From positions 30,570-94,569 of the forward strand of contig JAFCCC010000002.1 of NCBI GenBank assembly GCA_017610385.1: a stretch of DNA of 64,000 nt. The letters are read 5' to 3'. This document shows positions 31,820 to 40,710 of this stretch, one piece after another (positions within the stretch are counted from its first letter, which is position 1; the number at the start of each line of letters is the position of its first letter). The translations under genes were made by a program, and so were the position numbers. This stretch comes from Candidatus Nanohalarchaeota archaeon. GTDB taxonomy: Archaea; Nanohalarchaeota; Nanosalinia; Nanosalinales; JAFCCC01. A model generated the notes under the pieces. The model had not been told where the DNA came from and made no database searches. It saw only the letters and a list, made by a program, of their open reading frames with translations.

Positions 31820-34288
31820 TTACTTTTTCCCGACAAAAAAGTAACCAAAACCTGCAATTCCTAAGAATAAAGAGACCAAAATAATAGGACTCATTACAGG
31901 AACTTCTAATGGATCTCCACCACCAAACGGAGGATCTGCTAAATCGTCTAAAGTCGGTGTTGTTGTGGCTGTAACTGTAATAGTTATGCTTCCGTCTCCA
32001 TTTAAAACTTGGTTAGAACATAGACCCCAAGATTCAGTACCTTTATTCCACCAGTACATTTTACTTCCACCAGGATTCTGGAAAGTTATGTCTAGGCTAG
32101 TAATGCCTGGATCAACATATGGACCTGGTTCATATTTTACATCAAAGAAGTTACTTGCACCAGAGAAAACTGCGCTATCTGTCCAAGGTCTATTTTGATA
32201 AGTTATTAAGTCAAGGTATCCGGTTCCTGCGCCAAAAGCTTCAACGGTAATTGAACCATCACCACTTGTTTCCGGAGTTCCTACCTCGATAAGCATTCTC
32301 TCTGGACCAAAACTGCCTTGCACTACTGCCGCACCCAACCAAGGTTCATAATCTACATTCGTGCTTACTGCATTGCCAGTACCCGAACCTTCTCCAGAGG
32401 GACCTGTATCAGAACCCCACCAATTGTTTTCTGCATTAACAAGTGGTCCGGTACTGGAAATTCCATAAACATCATTTCCGATAACATTATTGTACTTTGC
32501 AACAACAACGCTTGTATCTGTGGTACTATAACCAACAGCAATTCCGGTAGTTGAATCTGAGATGGTGTCACCAATAATTGTAGCCTTTGTATTAGAACCC
32601 CAAGCGGTTGTAACCAATATCCCAGCGGAAGTTGAACCATCAACACTTGCTACGCCTTTACAATTAGTTATTGTACAACCCTCAACTTTTATATCTCCCT
32701 CATTTCCTACTTCAAATCCGTAATCAAGGAAATCACCGATACCTTTTCCTGTGTAAGTACAATCTTTGATTAATGTTCGTGCATCTGGATTAAATGTAAA
32801 AACGCCGATTCTTTGTATATTTTCAAACGTACAACCGAGTATTTCAACGTATTGACCATAATTATTGATTGCGCGACCGTGATATTGACTAGTATGTTTA
32901 ATATTTCTAAAATCACAGTTTTCCACTTTGCCTCCAGTACTATCTACATGATAATGAATGGCTGTGCGGACATTTTTCCCGGTTCCGTCAAATATTAGAT
33001 TCTGGAAAATTACGTTTGCTCCAGTTACTTGGAACCAGCCTCGACCATTTACACCAATTTCATTATTTAAACCAGTGTTTTCTGTTGGGGTGATTAGTGG
33101 TTTATTTGAAGAATCTCCCAGAATTGTTAAGTCTTTGTCAATTATACTAATTCCTTCGTTATACGTCCCTGCTGCAACATTAATCGTGTCATCATTAATT
33201 GCTTGCTCTATTGCATTCTGAATATACGTGTAATGATCATTTGTAACAGGCCATTCAACAGGTAAATACCAAATGTTTCCAGTTATTTCTGTATTAGGAT
33301 CATTTGGATTTCTTTCAGAGGTATAAAACAAATATGGACTTCCTAATGCATCTGTAAATCCTGTTGGCCACATATCAATCCAAACATTTGAACCATAACT
33401 GGCGCTAGTAATGTCAACCTCTGTGCCAGAAGACAATAACGTATTCAAAGAGGTGCCAGTTTTTGCTTTGATCCATTGTTTTGGACTCACCCAAGGAGCA
33501 TAAGCTGCAACATACTTTGTGCCAATTTTGTAAATGGTTGGATCATAAGGTCCAGATTCTGTAGCAGAATCTATTTGATTCCACACGGCGCCACCCCACT
33601 GATAAATATCTTGGTCTCCGCTGTCTGCCCGAATAAAATAAAGATTGCTTCCTTCGCAGTAAAATTTGGCTGTCCCGTAATTATTGGTTATGTCATACTC
33701 AGAACTCCAACTAGTAGTATAATATTTTGATTTCCAATTATTGCCTAATTGGTATGCAAACCACAGTTTATTATCACAATTAATTGCAGCAAAATGTGCT
33801 GCGCCATCTGCCAGCCCTAATTCAATTATACTTTCGCTCCAAGTTACGCCACCATCATTACTAGACCATTGATATAAAGTCGCATCAGCACCTACATCTA
33901 CAGAAGCATAAACCCTAACATATCCATTAAAATATGCAGAATCTGTTTCTCCTTGATAAATATTTGCATTGTGCGGTACATCTATTCTCGTGGGGGTTGC
34001 TGTAGCCAAATTTGAAATTGTCGATGCTTTTTTATAATACAGTTCATAATCGTGCGTATCTGGATCAGTGGGATTAGGATTCCCATAATTTCCAGTTACA
34101 GTAGCAGAACGTCCATAAAATAGCCAATAATTAGAACCATCATAAATTATAGATTGTCCTCGTTCATAATGTTCATTATTGGTAAGTTGAATAGGTTGAC
34201 TTACGTCAATAGTCGCCGCATTTACTGTAGCAACCATGATTAGAAAAGAAAATAAAAAGAATACTGAAATTAGTTTTTTAGCTACCAT
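31820..34288 (-). CDS. Secreted beta-propeller plus beta-helix protein with archaeosortase-type C-terminal signal
   Basis: This exported protein has about 822 residues. An N-terminal signal peptide is followed by a sialidase/BNR-like beta-propeller region (about 25-370: repeated aromatic strands, SSNDGGVTWSESI Asp-box). Next is a pectate-lyase-type right-handed beta-helix (about 380-660, with the typical AENNWWGSDTGPSGEG closing turn) and a beta-sandwich. The C-terminus reads GGGDPLEVPVMSP, a hydrophobic helix of about 20 residues, and VGKK. This is the tripartite archaeosortase/exosortase signal with a VPxxxP motif, which also resembles the bacterial IPTL-CTERM signal recognised by exosortase H. 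The enzyme gene is about 3.4 kb away at 27955. Start is 34288 or 34297 (both ATG). A TATA (TTATATATATAATA) is near 34368-34381. Confidence 0.83.
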   Translation of the reverse strand: MVAKKLISVFFLFSFLIMVATVNAATIDVSQPIQLTNNEHYERGQSIIYDGSNYWLFYGRSATVTGNYGNPNPTDPDTHDYELYYKKASTISNLATATPTRIDVPHNANIYQGETDSAYFNGYVRVYASVDVGADATLYQWSSNDGGVTWSESIIELGLADGAAHFAAINCDNKLWFAYQLGNNWKSKYYTTSWSSEYDITNNYGTAKFYCEGSNLYFIRADSGDQDIYQWGGAVWNQIDSATESGPYDPTIYKIGTKYVAAYAPWVSPKQWIKAKTGTSLNTLLSSGTEVDITSASYGSNVWIDMWPTGFTDALGSPYLFYTSERNPNDPNTEITGNIWYLPVEWPVTNDHYTYIQNAIEQAINDDTINVAAGTYNEGISIIDKDLTILGDSSNKPLITPTENTGLNNEIGVNGRGWFQVTGANVIFQNLIFDGTGKNVRTAIHYHVDSTGGKVENCDFRNIKHTSQYHGRAINNYGQYVEILGCTFENIQRIGVFTFNPDARTLIKDCTYTGKGIGDFLDYGFEVGNEGDIKVEGCTITNCKGVASVDGSTSAGILVTTAWGSNTKATIIGDTISDSTTGIAVGYSTTDTSVVVAKYNNVIGNDVYGISSTGPLVNAENNWWGSDTGPSGEGSGTGNAVSTNVDYEPWLGAAVVQGSFGPERMLIEVGTPETSGDGSITVEAFGAGTGYLDLITYQNRPWTDSAVFSGASNFFDVKYEPGPYVDPGITSLDITFQNPGGSKMYWWNKGTESWGLCSNQVLNGDGSITITVTATTTPTLDDLADPPFGGGDPLEVPVMSPIILVSLFLGIAGFGYFFVGKK

Positions 34289-34460
34289 TACCCCCATCAA
34301 ATAAGTGTATTGTTTTTAGTGTTTAAAACTCTGTGTAAAGGATTCGTAGTGCGCGTAAGTTCTGCCTATATTATATATATAAGAACTTTTTGGTTCTAAA
34401 TGAAATGAAGCTTCTCATAAAGTTTATATACTGGGCAAGGCAGAAGTAATGTGATCAAAA

Positions 34461-35249
34461 ATGAATAGGAAATACATACCCTTATTTTTAGTTGTTTCAT
34501 TATTGTGCGCAAGTTTTGTGGCCGCGGAAAATACTAATGGAATGAATAATGTTGCTAATATGTCTAACACGACTACAAATGTAACTTCAGGAAATTCTGG
34601 GGCAAATGTAACTTCTGCTGTACCTCCTACTGCGATTGTAAATGCTACTGCTGTTTTAAATAGCACTAAAAAGCAAGTCAATACAAAAAATCAGACTCGT
34701 GAAAGAAACGAAAGTGCAATTAAAGCAATCAATATTTCCAATATAAGAATAAAGGCGAAAACAGTAAGAGAGTATAGACAAATAATTCAAGAAAGAAAGC
34801 AAGTTATGAATCAAACTTTGATTGGGATAAGTGCCAGAAAAATAAAAATTTACAAAAATCAGAATCAGGTTAGGGAAGCTGTTCATAATCTGTTGGCTTT
34901 AGAAGATCTTGCAGGAGGAATAGGCAAGAATATCTCTAAAATTGCACGCGAATTTAATAATTCTGTTCAAAAAACCATAAACGCTGAAGAAAAAATTCAA
35001 AATAGAGCACCGTTATTGAGATTTTTTGCAGGTGGAAATAAAAAAGCAACTGAAGAACTGGAAGCAGAATTAACTCAAAACAGAATAAGAATGGAGAAAT
35101 TAGTTCAATATCGGGAAAGACTTCAGCCAGAATTAAAAGGGCTCTTAAATGAACAAATAACTCAGATTCAACAAGAACAAACTCGGTTAACTGAATTGGC
35201 ACAAAAAGAGAAAAAGAGCAAGGGGATATTCGGTTGGCTCTGGAAGTAG
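34461..35249 (+). CDS. Secreted coiled-coil protein, 262 aa
   Basis: This 262-residue exported protein has a signal peptide (1-22, LLCASFVAAE). A Thr/Asn/Val-rich, heavily N-glycosylatable linker runs about 23-90. Long charged helices follow (about 95-255: REYRQIIQERKQVMNQ, then NLLALEDLAGGIGKNISKIA and a Gln/Glu/Arg coiled coil), and the protein ends KSKGIFGWLWK. The amphipathic Trp-rich end could touch the membrane, but there is no true transmembrane helix. A strong TATA (GTTTATATAC, around 34421-34430) is about 30 nt before ATG. Similar helical secreted proteins are widespread in archaea without known function. Confidence 0.72.
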   Translation: MNRKYIPLFLVVSLLCASFVAAENTNGMNNVANMSNTTTNVTSGNSGANVTSAVPPTAIVNATAVLNSTKKQVNTKNQTRERNESAIKAINISNIRIKAKTVREYRQIIQERKQVMNQTLIGISARKIKIYKNQNQVREAVHNLLALEDLAGGIGKNISKIAREFNNSVQKTINAEEKIQNRAPLLRFFAGGNKKATEELEAELTQNRIRMEKLVQYRERLQPELKGLLNEQITQIQQEQTRLTELAQKEKKSKGIFGWLWK

Positions 35250-35406
35250 ATTCAGCTCAATTTTTATTTCTTTAAGTTTTTATATTCTTTTAGTTAGTAG
35301 CCCATTGAGAATTAGTTCAATGCAATCATTTTCAAAAAGGTCTAAGTTTGTTAAGTATATTTAACATATGTAAAAGAGACTTTACACTCGTTTAAACAAG
35401 TTTGGG

Positions 35407-36261
35407 CTATTTTTTTAAACTTGTATATTTTTCTTCGATTTGTTTCTTGATCTGATCAGCCATGAATTCGCCACCGTAGAAATCAACCTTGGACAAAATA
35501 GTTAATTTATTTGCAACAAAACGAGCCATTGCACCTCTTTTTTCTTTTCTGATGCCATTTATTTTTGGATAAAGAAATAAAATGCCGTGTTTTGGTGCTT
35601 TTCCTTGTTCTTTTAGGTATCTAAAAAGGGCTTTTTCTGCACCCAAAACCTGAATAGTTGAAGAAGGCATTCTCGCTAATTTTTGCATAGACCCCGCCAG
35701 ACTAAGTAAGTGGGCAGCTAAATTTTCGCCTAAAATATATGATACATTGGGCATAAGTTCTTTAGCAAGTTCTGAAACCTGTTTTTCTACTTCGTCATGA
35801 AGTTCTTTTAACTCTTTAATTTTGAATTCAAATTTTCTTCCTACATAAGATGTTTCTTTAACATTTTTTAGAGCAAGTAATCTTTCTTTTAATGGGTTAA
35901 TTGAATTGTCTAAAGCTTGTTGAAGTTTAATCAACTCAATTAAATATAAATCTTCAGGTAATGACTCGTTAATTTTCAGAGAAGTATAATTTTGCGCTAT
36001 TTTTTGTAGTTTATGATAATAATCTTTTTCATTTTTCACTATGTTTTCCTGCAATGCAAAGGCTCTAAAATCGAAATCGCTATGATCAAGTTCTCTTATA
36101 TTCGGATATTTTTTCACAAGGTCTTTCACAAAGTTGCTCTTTTTTAATAGAATTTTAGCTGCTTGTTCTGGTTCTTTCGGAAGTGGTTTGAATTCGTGAA
36201 CTTTTCCCTTCTCATTAAAAACAAACGTACCAAGAAAATTTGTGAAGGATTTAAATTTCAT
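35407..36261 (-). CDS. nop5: Nop5/Nop56/58 C/D-box RNP core protein
   Basis: This 284-residue archaeal Nop5 scaffolds the C/D-box sRNP, which 2'-O-methylates rRNA and tRNA with fibrillarin and L7Ae. An N-terminal domain and coiled coil (about 60-165) precede the Nop domain, which has the signature block GENLAAHLLSLAGSMQKLA, then MPSSTIQVLGAEKALFR, KAPKHGILF and a basic end. All are diagnostic. In many archaea fibrillarin lies next to this gene; no fibrillarin is seen in this window. The length is at the short end for the family, as the usual Lys-rich tail is missing. Confidence 0.93.
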   Translation of the reverse strand: MKFKSFTNFLGTFVFNEKGKVHEFKPLPKEPEQAAKILLKKSNFVKDLVKKYPNIRELDHSDFDFRAFALQENIVKNEKDYYHKLQKIAQNYTSLKINESLPEDLYLIELIKLQQALDNSINPLKERLLALKNVKETSYVGRKFEFKIKELKELHDEVEKQVSELAKELMPNVSYILGENLAAHLLSLAGSMQKLARMPSSTIQVLGAEKALFRYLKEQGKAPKHGILFLYPKINGIRKEKRGAMARFVANKLTILSKVDFYGGEFMADQIKKQIEEKYTSLKK

Positions 36262-36436
36262 AAAAATAAATAAGATTAGAATTGTTTTAAATGCGTTTGT
36301 TCAAATGATAAATTATCTGAGTTTTGATGAAGTGAAAAATTCTCAGAAAAACTTTTCATAAAACTAAATTATATTGATTTTTTATATTTTTTAGTCTTTT
36401 GTAACTTTTTTATAATAGTCTCACCATAATACTTTT

Positions 36437-36640
36437 ATGAATACTCTGAGCAGAATTATCACTGGAACTTTTATGATTATTTTAGGAATGTTTTTAATTG
36501 CGCTCGGTTTTTCTGAATGGAGTATATTGCTGTACGGAATTCCAAGTTTTGTTCTTGGAATTTTCATTCTTTTTCATAAAAATGAAGATTATATTGAAAA
36601 AATAAAAACTAAACCATATGGAGGTAAAAAAATAAAATGA
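36437..36640 (+). CDS. Small two-helix membrane protein, 67 aa
   Basis: This 67-residue protein has two hydrophobic helices (about 5-26 and 29-47) and a basic cytoplasmic-type tail (KTKPYGGKKIK). Its stop codon overlaps the ATG of the YbjQ-like gene (ATGA overlap), so the two are translated from one mRNA. It probably places or partners the YbjQ-like protein at the membrane. The family is not recognised. Confidence 0.65.
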   Translation: MNTLSRIITGTFMIILGMFLIALGFSEWSILLYGIPSFVLGIFILFHKNEDYIEKIKTKPYGGKKIK

Positions 36641-36960
36641 CAGATATACTAGTTACAACAGGAAATGAAGCTCCTGGAAAGAAAATCATTAAGATCCTTG
36701 GCATCGTCAAAGGAAGTACAGTAAGAGCAAGAAATATTGGTAGAGATATTGGTGCAGGATTTAAAAGTCTCGTCGGAGGAGAAGTAAAAACATATACCGG
36801 TATGACTAAAAATGCAAGAGATGAAGCATATAATAGAATGGTTAATGAAGCAATAGATATGAATGCTGATGCAATTATTGGTGTTCGATTTGCAACTTCG
36901 ATGGTAATGCAGGGCGCTTCTGAAATGCTTGCATACGGAACTGCAGTTAAACTTAATTAG
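36637..36960 (+). CDS. YbjQ/UPF0145 heavy-metal-binding-like protein
   Basis: This 107-residue protein matches the YbjQ family along its whole length: ILVTTGNEAPGKKI near the start, ARNIGRDIGAGFKSLVGGE in the middle, then ARDEAYNRMVNEA, MNADAIIGVRF and a C-terminal AYGTAV. Family members form pentamers and are named for a loose similarity to heavy-metal-associated domains; the biochemical role is unclear. It is translationally coupled to the small membrane protein upstream. Confidence 0.88.
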   Translation: MTDILVTTGNEAPGKKIIKILGIVKGSTVRARNIGRDIGAGFKSLVGGEVKTYTGMTKNARDEAYNRMVNEAIDMNADAIIGVRFATSMVMQGASEMLAYGTAVKLN

Positions 36961-36971
36961 AAATAAGGAGA

Positions 36972-36992
36972 TTCAAGAACTCTATTCTTGAA
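36972..36992 (+). terminator. Hairpin after the YbjQ-like gene
   Basis: TTCAAGA (36972-36978) and TCTTGAA (36986-36992) form a perfect 7-bp stem with a 7-nt loop, 12 bases after the YbjQ-like stop. No strong T-run follows directly, so it may act as an mRNA 3' end or processing signal rather than a classical terminator. Confidence 0.35.
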
Positions 36993-37030
36993 ACGAGGAG
37001 TTTTCGATAAGAGTTCCATAATAATAAAAA

Positions 37031-37933
37031 TTATTCATTAGAATATTCGTAATTCAAAACCAAATCTCCTTGATTATTTCTTATAAAAATAGTATCTTTT
37101 GCGTTATTCCAGACAGCATTGCACTGTCTTCCACTGCTGCACCAGTAAAGGCTTTTCTGTGCGTCTATACCACAGCCAGTATACAGAGTTACTTCTGAGT
37201 TGCTTTCGAGAACAAAATTTGGGAATACATAGGGATCTCTTGAAGTTTCATCTGTAACTCTCCAACCAGTTATATCATATGAAAAGCCACAACTATTTTT
37301 TAAAGTAATATATTCATCATTTAAATTGTTACAGTCGTTTCCTTCTGCATTGGCGTGTATGTAGAAAATTCCAATACAAGTATCTGGTGAAGCGCCTTCC
37401 CAAATACATCCTTGTTGTTTTTGCGCTGTGTTCTCTGCTTCTTCTAATTCTTTTTCATATTTTGTATTAGGAGAAATTATGAATACTGTGGCTAGGCCTT
37501 CTTCCACAAGTTTAATGTTGATATTCTTGTTATTTAAGAAAATGTAGCGTAAAAGTCTTCCATATTGATCTTTCGTATTCTCATCTGTTTCTAATCGTAC
37601 TTCTTTGTTTTTTATTAACTCTTCCAATCTTTTTTTGGCTTCGTTATAACATTTTTGCCCTCTTTCAGGAGTATTTATCCCTAAAAGTCTTATTCTTTCT
37701 CCTGTTTCAATTTCTATTGTATCTCCATCTATTATTCTTATCACAAAGGCTTTTTCAGCAGGGATCGTTTCAGAAAAATTGTTCTTAGCTATTATGTACC
37801 CTTTAGGACCATTCTGACCTTCGTTTGGAGTAGACCCCTTAATCAAAAAACCAATCAAAATTCCAATTAAAAGCATTAATAAGAAAGAGGCTGTTAAAAT
37901 GCTTGTTTGTTTTCTGAATAACTTTTTCTTCAT
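37031..37933 (-). CDS. Membrane-anchored thermonuclease (SNase) with lamin-tail-like domain
   Basis: This 300-residue protein has an N-terminal signal anchor (about 13-32), then a staphylococcal-nuclease domain (about 60-180) and a C-terminal Cys-containing beta domain of lamin-tail type (about 185-300, GWRVTDETSRDPYVFPNFVL). Nuclease residues are visible: metal-site IDGDTIEI, RIRLLGINTPE (catalytic Arg and Glu) and DQYGRLLRY (second catalytic Arg). The usual D-T-P-E is N-T-P-E here. The domain faces outward, so it probably degrades extracellular DNA or RNA, which fits the nucleoside-salvage genes elsewhere in the window. Confidence 0.85.
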   Translation of the reverse strand: MKKKLFRKQTSILTASFLLMLLIGILIGFLIKGSTPNEGQNGPKGYIIAKNNFSETIPAEKAFVIRIIDGDTIEIETGERIRLLGINTPERGQKCYNEAKKRLEELIKNKEVRLETDENTKDQYGRLLRYIFLNNKNINIKLVEEGLATVFIISPNTKYEKELEEAENTAQKQQGCIWEGASPDTCIGIFYIHANAEGNDCNNLNDEYITLKNSCGFSYDITGWRVTDETSRDPYVFPNFVLESNSEVTLYTGCGIDAQKSLYWCSSGRQCNAVWNNAKDTIFIRNNQGDLVLNYEYSNE

Positions 37934-38127
37934 TGTGTATTATTTTATTACTTTTGTTATTCATACGTGTTTTGGTAGAAAGTAAAAATTTAAAATCCTG
38001 TATTTGCTATAGGTCTTGCTAGCGTTTGCGATCTTTGCATGACTACTCAAGCAATTGAAAATCATCCTAAAACTCGTTTTAAATAATGAATAAAATCGGC
38101 TTTGCCCATTAAGTCCTAAAAACGATT

Positions 38128-38164
38128 GACTTTTTGTGCAGGATGGATTTTTGCATAAAAAGTC
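38128..38164 (+). repeat. 13-bp inverted repeat (hairpin) upstream of the IS remnant
   Basis: GACTTTTTGTGCA (38128-38140) and TGCATAAAAAGTC (38152-38164) pair over 13 positions with one G-U, loop 11 nt. ACTTTTTGTGCAG from the left arm recurs exactly at 40624-40636, on the other side of the transposase remnant, HEPN gene and pseudogene. It may mark an insertion end or a small mobile palindromic element. Confidence 0.6.
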
Positions 38165-38263
38165 ATAGATTTCTATCGGAACGCCTCAGATACCTCTCAA
38201 CTTGCATTTGAGTTAGAAACTGTTTGAACTAGGAATCTATCCAGAATTTTAAATATCTTTTAA

Positions 38264-38482
38264 GTGGATTTAAGGTATATGGAAGAAGAATTCTTAGAGC
38301 ATTATCACAAACGAAGTAACGTAGAATCAATAATGTACAGGATTAAATCTAAGTTTGGAGATGGGTTGTTGAGTAAAACTAAAACTGCACAGAGTAATGA
38401 GCTTTTGGCTAAAGTTCTGTGTCATAATATTTGTGTAGTTATCCCGGAGTTGTTTGAGTTGGGTATAAAACCCAACCTTTAG
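38264..38482 (+). mobile_element. Insertion-sequence remnant: C-terminal fragment of a DDE transposase
   Basis: About 70 residues match the C-terminal end of IS5/IS1182-like DDE transposases: HYHKRSNVESIMYRIKSKFG with the catalytic Glu in SNVES, then LSKTKTAQSNELLAKVLCHN and an IPELFELGI tail. An in-frame TAA directly precedes the fragment and no N-terminal or middle region with the two Asp residues is present. The element is therefore inactive. It borders an orphan HEPN gene and a pseudogene, marking a small region of turnover. Confidence 0.85.
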
Positions 38483-38565
38483 GATTTTTTATCGAGACGC
38501 ACATAAACCTACCGCGTAAATCATTTACATCAGCTTTTTATCATTTTATACCGCTATATTAATTA

Positions 38566-39921
38566 ATGAAGATTGAGTTAAAACAAAAATTTGACTGTAA
38601 AAAAATAATTAAAGAATTAGATTGCTTGGTGAAATGTGCAGTTTCTCTTTTTGATGATTTTTCTTCTTGTCGCATCAATTCGATTCGCAATTCAAAGAAA
38701 CTACAAAAACTTGAAACTATACTTCTTATACATTTTCTAGAAAAAACGAACTTTGAAAGCGTATTTGACAATATGAAAGCCAGTTATATCTATACGGATA
38801 TTGTGGGTCACAATATATTTCATCACTTACTTTGTAATTTAGGTAAAAAGCAAATGGAACCTACCTTATCTAATTTACTTTTAGTTTGTGAAGAGAGTTT
38901 TAAGCAAATACGTCGCAAGCGCCCAAAAAAGTACAGTTATTATTTACCAACCAGAATTGAACTCGAGTTATCCAAAGGAAAAAAGAGCTACTTAAAAAAA
39001 ATATTGAAAAATAAAATAGGCATAGAGATTAGTAGACCCTCTAAAAAACTTTTAGAAAGTATGCACCGCCCAAACCTCAAGGAATTATTTGATACTCGGC
39101 AAACAATTTTAAAATTAGAGGTACGAGCAAGAGATTACGCGTACGTTAATAAAATTTTGGATAGAAAAGTTTTAGCATTAATTGGTGCACTCGCCTTTAC
39201 TATTAGTTACCAGAATAATCCGCTCATAGGGTTTCACGCGCCTAATAAATCTGAAATTCTAACTACCCCATTAGAAGATTATATTGTTATTGTAGAAGAT
39301 GATGAAACTGTTGTTTATCCCGCGTCATCGATACATTCCGTATTGCGGCGGGTGGTGGATAAAGATATTAGATCGGTTGGTAAATCCTTTTGGATAATTC
39401 ACGACAGAGAGACTGGCAATTATAAATTTTTTAAGAAAATTTTAAACCTCTTAGCCAACCAGACACCAAAAATAAGATCAATAACTGAGAGTAAATTGAA
39501 ACTTTATTTAGATGCAGTCACTGAAAAACAACTAGAAATATCTTTTTTGAAATTTTGGGTAATTATAGAAAGCACAATAAAACTAAAAAATAAGAAACGC
39601 GGCGCAGTTGTGGTATCCTCCCTTAAAAAATTACTTGCTGAAAAAGAATTAGAACCCTTGATAGATTCTTTATATGCAAAACGAAATTTACTAGTTCATG
39701 AATTTGAGGCAGATTATATTTCTCAACAAGATAGGAGTTTAGTAAAGATTTTTGTAGATAAAATCATGTTATTTTTAATTGACCAACCCATAAAACTGCG
39801 GAATCCACAAGAATTAAAAATGTGGATAGATAACGCATTTTTTTCAGATGAGGAGCTTATTAAAAGAAAAGATATTATAACTAAACTCCTTAAAAAAAGA
39901 TTAAGTTCTAAAAATGGTTAA
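38566..39921 (+). CDS. Large HEPN-family protein (candidate RNase), 451 aa
   Basis: This 451-residue soluble protein has very Lys-rich composition. The N-terminal 200 residues are helical and unrecognised; the middle (about 205-290) is alpha/beta. The last 140 residues have the layout of an Apea/ABI-type HEPN domain: a helix with FLKFWVIIESTIKLK, then LYAKRNLLVHEFEAD, where R373-N-x3-H378 is the R-x4-H RNase motif. Such C-terminal HEPN domains are common in abortive-infection proteins. Its position beside an IS remnant and a pseudogene supports a defence-type gene. Target and sensor are unknown. Confidence 0.7.
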   Translation: MKIELKQKFDCKKIIKELDCLVKCAVSLFDDFSSCRINSIRNSKKLQKLETILLIHFLEKTNFESVFDNMKASYIYTDIVGHNIFHHLLCNLGKKQMEPTLSNLLLVCEESFKQIRRKRPKKYSYYLPTRIELELSKGKKSYLKKILKNKIGIEISRPSKKLLESMHRPNLKELFDTRQTILKLEVRARDYAYVNKILDRKVLALIGALAFTISYQNNPLIGFHAPNKSEILTTPLEDYIVIVEDDETVVYPASSIHSVLRRVVDKDIRSVGKSFWIIHDRETGNYKFFKKILNLLANQTPKIRSITESKLKLYLDAVTEKQLEISFLKFWVIIESTIKLKNKKRGAVVVSSLKKLLAEKELEPLIDSLYAKRNLLVHEFEADYISQQDRSLVKIFVDKIMLFLIDQPIKLRNPQELKMWIDNAFFSDEELIKRKDIITKLLKKRLSSKNG

Positions 39922-39976
39922 CTTCTTGTATAAATCCAGTCATTAGGTTTTTATAATTTTGCAACAAACTATTACT

Positions 39977-40090
39977 ATGATAAATATTATATCATTTATA
40001 CTGGGTGGGTTTTCTATTTATTGTCTGTCTATACTTACAGTGTGGGTTATAAGACAAATAGGGGATATCTCACCAAAAGATAGATTCTGA
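39977..40090 (+). CDS. Small single-helix membrane protein, 37 aa
   Basis: ATG at 39977 to TGA at 40088-40090. The 37 residues are one hydrophobic helix (ISFILGGFSIYCLSILTVWV) followed by a short charged tail (RQIGDISPKDRF). A TATA-like TTTTTATAAT at about 39949-39958 is 20-25 nt before the ATG, a good leaderless-promoter distance. Short and unrecognised, but promoter and topology make it plausible. Confidence 0.45.
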   Translation: MINIISFILGGFSIYCLSILTVWVIRQIGDISPKDRF

Positions 40091-40125
40091 ACCTAACTTT
40101 AATATTAGGTCTTTTTGAAGGGGTT

Positions 40126-40621
40126 ATGTTGAAAATAGATGTCGTTGCCAAGACGAATGATGGAACTCTTTATTCTATTATGGGTATCAGTTTCTCAAAA
40201 AAAGGAGATTTATACGTTTTTGATAAGGCGAAGGGGGGCGGCAAAGAAGTTTCATTATTCAATTCATCCTAGTGGTAAAATACACCTCAAACTAAATTGT
40301 AGAGATGTTGTTTTAAGATGAATTAGCAAGATACCAATTCAACAGTTTAAAATACCCTGGACTTTAGGAAGTAAGCTTCTTGACATAAATGAGATTTCAG
40401 AGAAATATAAGGTATATAATTCTAGAAAAAATAGAGATAGTTTTTTGGTGGACTTAACAAAATATCCTTATAAGAGGGTGTTGATGCAAATAACTCTTTT
40501 GACACGAAAAGTTCTGTTAGACTTTCAAAAACAATATAAATATTATGAAAAGTCACAAGTTTATACTTTTGAAAATCAGCACATACATGTTGCACTATCT
40601 GTAAAAACCTACCCTAAATAA
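40126..40621 (+). pseudogene. Degraded gene: poly-G frameshift plus in-frame TGA
   Basis: ATG at 40126 starts a good frame (MLKIDVVAKTNDGTLYSIMG and onward) that reaches GGGGGG (40233-40238) and then runs to a stop at 40270. One frame over, coding-like sequence carries on (KKFHYSIHPSGKIHLK) to TGA at 40319. In the same frame after that TGA it continues for about 99 more residues (ISKIPIQQFKIPWTLGSKLL and on) to TAA at 40619. Losing one G and reading through the TGA restores about 165 residues. The family is not recognised. Two lesions make a true pseudogene more likely than a sequencing error. Confidence 0.65.
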
Positions 40622-40666
40622 ATACTTTTTGTGCAGAAGGCACTTTATGTGCAACGCCAATAAAAT

Positions 40667-40682
40667 CAAAACCTTTATATGC
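40667..40682 (+). promoter_or_regulatory. BRE/TATA promoter of the eS17 gene
   Basis: CAAAACCTTTATATGC carries an adenine-rich BRE and a TATA box, about 30-35 nt before the ATG at 40711. The same AAACCTTTATAT core appears upstream of the TFB gene (43069-43080), so it is probably the strong-promoter consensus of this organism. Confidence 0.6.
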
Positions 40683-40710
40683 TTAAAGCACTCAGTTCTT
40701 TCAGATTAAT

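Noticed and set aside
40319..40321. In-frame TGA as a recoded selenocysteine or pyrrolysine-like codon
   Set aside because: The same gene also has a frameshift, no SECIS-like hairpin is evident, and TGA is used as a normal stop elsewhere (28435-28437, 62503-62505).
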